Source: F23-B02 sp963629425
Lineage (GTDB): Bacteria; Bacillota; Clostridia; Oscillospirales; Oscillospiraceae
DNA length: 11,538 nt
Direction: 5' to 3'
NCBI GenBank assembly: GCA_963629425.1
Contig: CAVGIU010000050.1
Location: 1 to 11,538 of the forward strand
Shown here: piece after piece, positions 1 through 4,762 of the stretch
Numbering within the stretch: the stretch's first letter is position 1
How the letters are laid out: the number at the start of each line of letters is the position of its first letter
Program-made: the position numbers and the translations under genes
Notes under the pieces: generated by a model
What the model saw: only the letters and a program-made list of their open reading frames with translations
Database searches by the model: none
Told to the model about the DNA's origin: nothing

Positions 1-117
1 TTGCCAATTCCTCCGGTGCAAGGGTTGATAGAAGAAGATGCAGCGCATCGAGCATTCAAATTCTTGAAAAAGGATTACTCTGCGGCAATGACTAAATTAG
101 CCCAATGGAAAGAGTGA
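1..117 (+). CDS. C-terminal tail of an unrecognised protein (partial, cut by window start)
   Basis: Reading frame 1 is open from the first base to a TGA at 115-117, giving 38 residues that begin LPIPPVQGLIEED and end AMTKLAQWKE. The tail is charged and looks alpha-helical, with no membrane segment or motif I recognise. Codon use differs from the other genes here: it has three TTG codons and one TTA in 38 codons, whereas TTA is nearly absent from the rest of the window. The frame is followed by an AT-richer spacer and a terminator at 234-261. It could be the end of a cargo or mobile-element gene, but the tail alone does not identify a family. Confidence 0.5.
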   Translation: MPIPPVQGLIEEDAAHRAFKFLKKDYSAAMTKLAQWKE

Positions 118-233
118 CCTCCACAATTGCCAGCTTTCTGTTGCGTTGCACATTTTAACGATAGATGAACCTTTTAATTAAAGCTCAGAGGGGTGTGCAC
201 TTGGTATCAAAATAGGTCACTAATTTCAAAATA

Positions 234-261
234 GTTCTCACCGCTAGGTGGGAACTTTTTT
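234..261 (+). terminator. Rho-independent terminator after the partial left-edge gene
   Basis: A 9-bp stem (GTTCTCACC at 234-242 with GGTGGGAAC at 247-255, one G·T pair) closes a GCTA tetraloop. Six T residues follow at 256-261. It lies 116 bases after the stop codon of the partial gene and probably ends its transcript. Confidence 0.75.
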
Positions 262-269
262 GCATATAC

Positions 270-286
270 ACAGGATTCGAACCCGA
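270..286 (-). other. tRNA T-arm-like fragment (possible attachment-site remnant)
   Basis: Read on the minus strand, a seven-base loop TTCGAAT (275-281) is flanked by TCGGG and CCTGT. These can form a T-stem with three Watson-Crick pairs, one G·T pair and one mismatch at the outer end. The plus strand reads G-F-E-P across it, the usual spurious peptide opposite a tRNA T-arm. No matching acceptor, D or anticodon arm is present at higher coordinates, so this is not an intact tRNA gene. A tRNA 3'-end fragment beside a change in base composition is what one end of an element integrated into a tRNA gene looks like, but chance similarity is possible. Confidence 0.35.
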
Positions 287-338
287 GGCGGCCTGCGTCG
301 CAGCGCATTACGCCGCTTTTTACGACAGCTCAGAATAT

Positions 339-371
339 AAAAAGAGCACTCCTTACGAAGTGCTCTTTTTT
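339..371. terminator. Strong bidirectional terminator hairpin
   Basis: AAAAAGAGCACT (339-350) pairs perfectly with AGTGCTCTTTTT (359-370) around the loop CCTTACGA. There is a T-run on the plus strand and the equivalent run on the minus strand. It can stop transcripts from either side, including any that run down from the flavodoxin gene whose stop is at 675. Confidence 0.75.
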
Positions 372-674
372 CTGTGCCTTTGCACCGAAAGCGTTTTGCC
401 GGACGGAGTGCTCAATTCCGACCGACGCCGTGTTTTCGGCGCGCGCTATTTGGTTTCGCAGATGACGCTGCGGACAGTCTGCGTCAGTCCCCCCGCATCA
501 ATTCCGAAACAGGTCTTGCCAAACGCGCCTCTGTTCGTTCCGAAACCGGGAAGCAGATACTCCGATGTGGGCTCCGGCGTATCACAGCCCCGAAAACGAT
601 ACGCAAACGCGCATGGCGGCTATCTCAATAATAGGTAGGGCTCTCGCCTTTCCAATAAATGAAATACTGTTTTA
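372..674. other. Gene-poor GC-rich stretch without a confident coding region
   Basis: Several short frames are open on both strands, but none has a ribosome binding site or a domain I recognise. A plus frame is open from 216 to 638, but it runs through both terminator hairpins and the tRNA-like fragment, so it is unlikely to be translated. A minus frame of 57 codons (619 down to a TAG at 446-448) reads like a protein, with segments such as EYLLPGFGTNRGAFGKTCFG and GGLTQTVRSVICETK. It has no ATG, GTG or TTG start with a ribosome site. It could be a decayed gene end, a dispersed intergenic repeat, or the long 3' untranslated region of the flavodoxin transcript. Confidence 0.4.
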
Positions 675-1178
675 TCAGTGCTGCCCGCACCATTTTACGA
701 TATCGTCAACGCACCAGCAGGGCGGCTCGCCAACGCCGGTGGAGGCCATCTTGTAGGTTGCCTTCTGCGCATCAGTAAGGTTATCCTTGCCATCGAAGTG
801 AGCTGCGATCTCCTTATTCTTGATCTTCATGATAAATCTGAAGTGAGGCGGAAGCTTATTAAGGTTAAAGGCGCCCTGGCGCGTGAAAAGAGGAACATCG
901 GGGCTTACGGCGTTCTTCTTGCGGCCGACTTCTTCGCTTTTTGCCGAGACCGGGCTCATGCCAACCTGAACGACGGCACCGATATCATACTTCTTCGCAA
1001 CCTTGTCGTAGCCCATGATTTTGCCGGCAAACAACCAACCGACGAAGATTATCTTCGTATCGGCAGGAACGTATTCTTTGCCGAGAGGGAATGCCGGAAT
1101 GTGCAGGCTTGCCGAGAGAAGCTCTGCGTATTTTTTGCAGGAACCGGTCGTGGACTTGTAAACTATTGCACTGAACAT
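675..1178 (-). CDS. Flavodoxin-domain protein
   Basis: A 167-residue protein with a flavodoxin fold. The FMN phosphate loop is near residues 8-16 (KSTTGSCKK), after a hydrophobic first strand. A second strand, IIFVGWLFAGKIMG (43-56), resembles the region around the flavin in the Flavodoxin_5/HemG-like group. The segment PLFTRQGAFNLNKL (96-109) fits the later strand-and-loop of that group. These proteins bind FMN and carry electrons or act as small quinone/porphyrin-type oxidoreductases in the cytoplasm; the partner here is unknown. The C-terminus has three cysteines (154, 156, 165; C-x-C and WCG). The start is supported by AGGGGG at 1188-1193, nine bases upstream. It appears to be a single-gene unit. 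Domain assignment is good; the exact reaction cannot be told. Confidence 0.85.
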   Translation of the reverse strand: MFSAIVYKSTTGSCKKYAELLSASLHIPAFPLGKEYVPADTKIIFVGWLFAGKIMGYDKVAKKYDIGAVVQVGMSPVSAKSEEVGRKKNAVSPDVPLFTRQGAFNLNKLPPHFRFIMKIKNKEIAAHFDGKDNLTDAQKATYKMASTGVGEPPCWCVDDIVKWCGQH

Positions 1179-1210
1179 AAAACTAAACCCCCTGTATGTT
1201 TTTTGATTTT

Positions 1211-1238
1211 AATATAGGATATCACAAGTACCTGTTAA
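1211..1238 (-). promoter_or_regulatory. Candidate sigma-A promoter for the flavodoxin gene
   Basis: On the minus strand, TTAACA (1233-1238) and TATATT (1211-1216) are separated by 16 bases in an AT-rich stretch 33 bases upstream of the start codon. An alternative pair is TTGAAT/TATCCT with 17 bases between. A perfect TTGACA lies further up at 1265-1270 but has no -10 box at the right distance. Confidence 0.4.
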
Positions 1239-1288
1239 ATTCAAGACTGACAAGCGCGTTAAAATGTCAATTTGGTAAAAATATTTCC

Positions 1289-1331
1289 CACCGTGAATAA
1301 CACGACGTGTGCGATCTGTTCATGCACGGTG
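1289..1331. repeat. Nested inverted repeats between araC-type gene and flavodoxin gene
   Basis: CACCGTG (1289-1295) and its exact complement CACGGTG (1325-1331) flank an 11-base palindrome, ACACGACGTGT (1300-1310). This could be a protein-binding site or a weak hairpin upstream of the flavodoxin promoter. No other gene-like content is visible between 1239 and 1394. Confidence 0.3.
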
Positions 1332-1394
1332 CCATCGAATCGAGCACCGCGAACGTACATCAGGCGTTCTGCTCCGCTCTGCATACATAAAGCG

Positions 1395-1421
1395 AAACCG
1401 CAGAGCCGCGCTCTGCGGTTT
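1395..1421 (-). terminator. Hairpin terminator after the AraC-family gene
   Basis: A perfect 11-bp stem (AAACCGCAGAG at 1395-1405 with CTCTGCGGTTT at 1411-1421) closes a five-base loop. It lies 8 bases beyond the regulator's stop codon. On the minus strand the tail after the stem reads TTTCGCTTTATG, so the T-run is imperfect. Confidence 0.65.
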
Positions 1422-1429
1422 ACATAATT

Positions 1430-2275
1430 TTATTGCTTTTTGATCTTTCCCGGGCTTACTCGGAAGGTCTTTGTAAAGGCCCGGTGGAAGGCCGAATAGT
1501 CGGAAAAACCGCACTCGGCAGCCGCAGACGATGCGCTCATCCCTTCGCGGATAAGACGCGCGGCGAGAACAAGGCGCTTTTGCCTTATGTAATTATGTAC
1601 CGTACATCCGGTCTGAGCCTTGAAAAGACGCATGAAATGATAGCGGCTCATATAGCACATGGCGGCCATATCGTCGATATTGAGCTCGTGCGTCAGATTT
1701 TCGTTTATATACGACAGTGCCGGGGCAATCTTCCCCCCTGTCTCGGCGGTGTTTTCCTCATGGCTGTTATCGCTGAGCATGATGCGGTTAATCAAAACCA
1801 AAAGCTGCACGAGCATCGTTCCTCGCAGGAGCTGTGCGCCGAAGAGCTCATCGCCCTGCGTATCCTCAAGCCGGTGCAGCGCATCTTTCAGGCGTTCGAC
1901 TCCGTCGGTATCCGGACGCATAAGGCAGTATCTCCGCTTTTCAGCCGCGGCAAAGCAGTCCATAAGTCCGGCCTCGGGCGCAAAGCGCTCCACATAAGCG
2001 GAATCGAGGTATATTATTATCCTCTCGTACGGAACGGACAGATCGATGGCCGCCTTGTGTATCATATGGTGGCGCACGAGCAGGATGTCCCAAGGCTCGA
2101 GCCTGTAGGTCGTACCCTCGACGGTATAGTCAACCTTACCCGAGATGAGGATGACGAGCTTATCAAACTCATGAAAGTGGAAGTCCTTCTCCTGCCCGGA
2201 GCTGTCCTTTAAGTGAAAAAGGCGAAAATTCTCATTGAGGTAGCCGTCGTTTGAGTATTTATACCGTTCTGTCAT
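1430..2275 (-). CDS. AraC-family transcriptional regulator with N-terminal cupin
   Basis: A 281-residue cytoplasmic regulator. Residues about 30-100 form a cupin-like sensing domain (HFHEFDKLVILISGKVDY, then PWDILLVRHHMIHK). The C-terminus carries the two AraC helix-turn-helix units: LNIDDMAAMCYMSRYHFMRLFK near 198-219 and the conserved GFSDYSAFHRAFTKTFRVSP near 256-275. A longer frame begins at 2359, but that start would lie upstream of the gene's own promoter (2306-2334). The sequence GGGAG at 2283-2287 is seven bases from the ATG at 2275, so that start is preferred; the ATG one codon earlier is only four bases away. The gene is divergent from the symporter at 2408 and probably responds to a small molecule and controls that gene. 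The effector is unknown. Confidence 0.9.
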   Translation of the reverse strand: MTERYKYSNDGYLNENFRLFHLKDSSGQEKDFHFHEFDKLVILISGKVDYTVEGTTYRLEPWDILLVRHHMIHKAAIDLSVPYERIIIYLDSAYVERFAPEAGLMDCFAAAEKRRYCLMRPDTDGVERLKDALHRLEDTQGDELFGAQLLRGTMLVQLLVLINRIMLSDNSHEENTAETGGKIAPALSYINENLTHELNIDDMAAMCYMSRYHFMRLFKAQTGCTVHNYIRQKRLVLAARLIREGMSASSAAAECGFSDYSAFHRAFTKTFRVSPGKIKKQ

Positions 2276-2282
2276 CATAATG

Positions 2283-2287
2283 CTCCC
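2283..2287 (-). promoter_or_regulatory. Ribosome binding site fixing the AraC-family start
   Basis: GGGAG on the minus strand lies seven bases before the ATG at 2273-2275. It decides between three in-frame starts and favours the 281-residue form. Confidence 0.65.
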
Positions 2288-2305
2288 AAAATGTTTTCGC
2301 AAAAG

Positions 2306-2334
2306 ATTATATAGCACTTTTTGCAATGTTTCAA
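2306..2334 (-). promoter_or_regulatory. Sigma-A promoter of the AraC-family gene
   Basis: Minus-strand TTGAAA (2329-2334) and a consensus TATAAT (2306-2311) are 17 bases apart, about 30 bases upstream of the chosen start codon. Confidence 0.7.
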
Positions 2335-2339
2335 GCACT

Positions 2340-2360
2340 ATTGTCAATTTACTTGGCAAT
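2340..2360. promoter_or_regulatory. Candidate operator: imperfect inverted repeat between divergent promoters
   Basis: ATTGTCAA (2340-2347) and TTGGCAAT (2353-2360) are inverted copies with one mismatch around TTTAC. The repeat overlaps the -35 box of the symporter promoter and lies just upstream of the -35 box of the regulator promoter, so one bound protein could affect both. AraC proteins often bind direct repeats, so the binder is uncertain. Confidence 0.4.
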
Positions 2361-2376
2361 TACATGCGAATATAAT
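2348..2376 (+). promoter_or_regulatory. Sigma-A promoter of the symporter gene
   Basis: TTTACT (2348-2353) and a consensus TATAAT (2371-2376) are 17 bases apart, about 31 bases before the start codon. The weak -35 box next to a strong -10 box is typical of a promoter that needs an activator, which fits an AraC-type neighbour. Confidence 0.6.
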
Positions 2377-2407
2377 TTTCTCAGAAAAACTTTTAAGGAG
2401 TTTGGTC

Positions 2408-3703
2408 ATGGCAAAGAAAAAATCATTTTTCAGCACTTACGGATTTATAATATTCATGCTGGCCGGTATCATCGGCGGCTGCATCGTCGGTGCGCTCAAC
2501 CCCGTCGTCAAGGATGCCTCCGGCGAGGTTATCTCCAAGGGCGCTACCGTCCTTGAGCCCATCGGAACGGTTTTCATAAATCTCATGTTCTGCGTCGTCG
2601 TTCCCATGGTTTTCTGCTCGATAGCCTCGGCTATCGCAAACATGTCCAGTGCAAAGCGTGCGGGCAAGGTCATGGGTATCACGATCGGCACATTCTTTGT
2701 TACGGCCGCTATCGCCGCTGTCATCATGTACGTCATCGTACGCATCTTCCCCGTCGTCACCGGGGACTACACCATAGTCGAGGGCGAGGTGAGCTCTACG
2801 CTCAGCGTGACCGACATGATCATTAACTTCTTCACCAAATCCGACTTCTGCGAGCTGTGGAGCCGCAAGGCCATCCTGCCTCTCATCATCGCCGCGGTAT
2901 TCTTCGGCTTCGGCATTCAGATGACCGGCGGTAAGGACAGCATGGTCGCAAAGTTCCTCGATAATCTGACCGCCGTTCTTATGAACGTCGTCAAGATCAT
3001 CACCTACTACGCTCCCATCGGCTTCTTCGGCTTCTTTGCATATCTCGTTGCGACCTACGGTCCCGACCTCATCGGCGACTACAGCCGCACGCTTATCATC
3101 TACTATGTGCTGTGCTTTGCATACATGTTCGTTTTCTTCCCGATTTACGCGCGCTTCGGCGGCGGCAAGGGCGGCGCGAAGGTCATGTGGAAGCACCTGT
3201 TCCGTCCGGCAGCAGTGTCCTTCGGCACCTGCTCTTCCGTAGCTACGATCCCCACGAACCTCGAAGTCGCGGAGGAGACCGGTATCTCCAAGGAGGTCTC
3301 AAACATCGTCGTTCCCCTGGGTGCTACGATGCACATGGACGGCTCGGCTATGAGCGCTATCGTCAAGGTCGCGTTCCTGTTCGGTATATTCGGCATGGAC
3401 TTCGGCACGGGCCAGGCAATACTGGCCATAATAGTCGCGGTATTCTCCTCCGTTGCTATGAGCGGTATCCCCGGCGGCGGCGGTACGGGCGAGCTTGTAC
3501 TGTGCACTCTGTTCTTCCCCGATCAGCTTGCGGTCGCCTTCCCCATCGCGCTGGCCATCGGCAACCTTGTCGATCCTCCCGCAACAATGGTAAATGCATC
3601 GGGCGACTATGTAGTCTCCTTCATCGTCGAGCGCTTTGTCAACGGCAAGGATTGGCTTCAGAAGAAGCTTTCCAAGGACGCGGAAAAGAAAATCGAAGCA
3701 TAA
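2408..3703 (+). CDS. Dicarboxylate/amino acid:cation symporter (DAACS/SDF family)
   Basis: A 431-residue integral membrane transporter of the GltPh/GltP fold, taking up a solute with sodium or protons. Family landmarks appear in order: the serine-rich hairpin 1 (SSVATIPT, 276-283), the TM7 motif HMDG (309-312), the hairpin 2 tip SGIPGGG (352-358), and the TM8 motif D389-PPATMVN-ASG-D400. At the TM8 position where GltPh has Arg397, which holds the acidic side chain of aspartate, this protein has Ala392. The usual Asn of the NMDG motif is His309. A neutral or otherwise different substrate is therefore more likely than glutamate or aspartate. AAGGAG lies seven bases before the ATG; a frame starting at 2321 lies upstream of the promoter and is not used. 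The gene is divergent from the AraC-family regulator and followed by its own terminator. Confidence 0.93.
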   Translation: MAKKKSFFSTYGFIIFMLAGIIGGCIVGALNPVVKDASGEVISKGATVLEPIGTVFINLMFCVVVPMVFCSIASAIANMSSAKRAGKVMGITIGTFFVTAAIAAVIMYVIVRIFPVVTGDYTIVEGEVSSTLSVTDMIINFFTKSDFCELWSRKAILPLIIAAVFFGFGIQMTGGKDSMVAKFLDNLTAVLMNVVKIITYYAPIGFFGFFAYLVATYGPDLIGDYSRTLIIYYVLCFAYMFVFFPIYARFGGGKGGAKVMWKHLFRPAAVSFGTCSSVATIPTNLEVAEETGISKEVSNIVVPLGATMHMDGSAMSAIVKVAFLFGIFGMDFGTGQAILAIIVAVFSSVAMSGIPGGGGTGELVLCTLFFPDQLAVAFPIALAIGNLVDPPATMVNASGDYVVSFIVERFVNGKDWLQKKLSKDAEKKIEA

Positions 3704-3722
3704 CATCTCTCCCTATATATGC

Positions 3723-3761
3723 AAAGCCCCCACGCAGCTATTTCTGCGTGGGGGCTTTTTT
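3723..3761 (+). terminator. Rho-independent terminator of the symporter gene
   Basis: A perfect 15-bp stem (AAAGCCCCCACGCAG at 3723-3737 with its complement at 3744-3758) closes a six-base loop and ends in six T residues. It may also stop leftward transcripts from the EamA gene, for which I see no closer terminator in 3762-3881. Confidence 0.9.
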
Positions 3762-3881
3762 CATATCTGTCAGAATGAAGAGAGATCGTTAAAGGCATAT
3801 GTGTATACCGAGCCGTCGCAACGATGACATTCGTGCATGCTCCGTCTTTCCGGTCATGTGTTTTCTTATCTCAATCGGCCT

Positions 3882-4757
3882 TTAACTGTGCTTTTTAAGA
3901 AATTTCAGTTTTGTTTCGCTCGTTATGATGGCAAAGAAGATGAGGCAGAAGCCGAGAGCAATGTTGAATGTCAGCACCTCTTCGCCGAGGATAACGGATA
4001 TCGCCGTTCCGAAAACGGACTCGAGCGTCAGAATAACGGCAACCTGAGACGGCGGCGTGTACTTTTGCCCGATGGTCTGAAGGAAGAAGCAAAGCCCCGT
4101 GCAGATAAAGGTCATGTAAGCTATGCTCCACCATGTACCGGTCGGGATGTCGTGCGGTACGGGCTCAAATATCGCGGCGCCGATAAGGCAGATAACGCCG
4201 CCGGCGGCAAATTGGATCATTGTCACGATAAGCGGATCACGCTCCTCAACAGAGCGCGCCGTTACGATGATGTGCAGGCCGTAAAACAGGCCGCAGCAGA
4301 TCGTGAGTATATCGCCGATATTTACGCTCAGGTCGTTATTGAGGCAGACAAAACCCATGCCGATAAGGCATACGAAGGCCGCGATGATATTATACCGGTC
4401 CGGCTTTTTGTGCGCTATCGCCCAGTACAGAAACGGAACAAGGATGCAGTACGTAGCCGTCAGGAAAGCGTTTTTGCCCGGCGTCGTGTACACAAGGCCG
4501 TAGGTCTGAACTATATAGGCAAGCGCAAGGCAGGTTCCCATGAGCATGCCGCCTTTTATATATCCCTTGTCTATCTTTTTAAGCCGCGGCAGACAGGCTA
4601 CGAACATCATGAGCGCCGCTCCGACAAAGCGGATGGCAAGCACCCACATGGGCGTAATGCTGTCGAGCGCGGACTTCAGAATAACAAACGAACTGCCCCA
4701 TATGAGCGTTGTGCCGATAAGGCAGGCTCGCCCGAGATTTGCTTTGTTGTTTTTCAT
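3882..4757 (-). CDS. DMT-superfamily transporter (EamA family)
   Basis: A 291-residue hydrophobic protein with about ten predicted membrane helices arranged as two EamA repeats. The first begins ACLIGTTLIWGSSFVILKSA (12-31), a typical EamA opening. The segment GLVYTTPGKNAFLTATYCI (87-105) matches the family's helix 4 region. The second repeat starts near residue 147 (IGDILTICCGLFYGLHIIVT) and contains the SQVAVILTLESVFG stretch near 247-260. The family exports or imports metabolites such as amino acids; the substrate cannot be told. The start lies five bases after the pcrA stop and has no clear Shine-Dalgarno sequence, so translation is probably coupled to pcrA. Expression is probably as the last gene of the MATE-pcrA-EamA unit. 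Confidence 0.88.
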   Translation of the reverse strand: MKNNKANLGRACLIGTTLIWGSSFVILKSALDSITPMWVLAIRFVGAALMMFVACLPRLKKIDKGYIKGGMLMGTCLALAYIVQTYGLVYTTPGKNAFLTATYCILVPFLYWAIAHKKPDRYNIIAAFVCLIGMGFVCLNNDLSVNIGDILTICCGLFYGLHIIVTARSVEERDPLIVTMIQFAAGGVICLIGAAIFEPVPHDIPTGTWWSIAYMTFICTGLCFFLQTIGQKYTPPSQVAVILTLESVFGTAISVILGEEVLTFNIALGFCLIFFAIITSETKLKFLKKHS

Positions 4758-4762
4758 TTTGA

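Noticed and set aside
262..340. Complete tRNA gene on the minus strand
   Set aside because: Only a T-arm-like piece can be formed; I could not find an acceptor, D-arm or anticodon arm that would complete a cloverleaf.
360..638. 92-codon plus-strand frame and an overlapping 85-codon frame (374-631)
   Set aside because: The first would start with a GTG inside a terminator hairpin and its frame is open upstream through the tRNA-like fragment; neither has a ribosome site or a known domain. Reported instead as a possible repeat or decayed region.
1433..2212. 259-codon plus-strand open frame opposite the AraC-family gene
   Set aside because: Same-register antisense shadow; the minus strand shows a cupin and two helix-turn-helix units.
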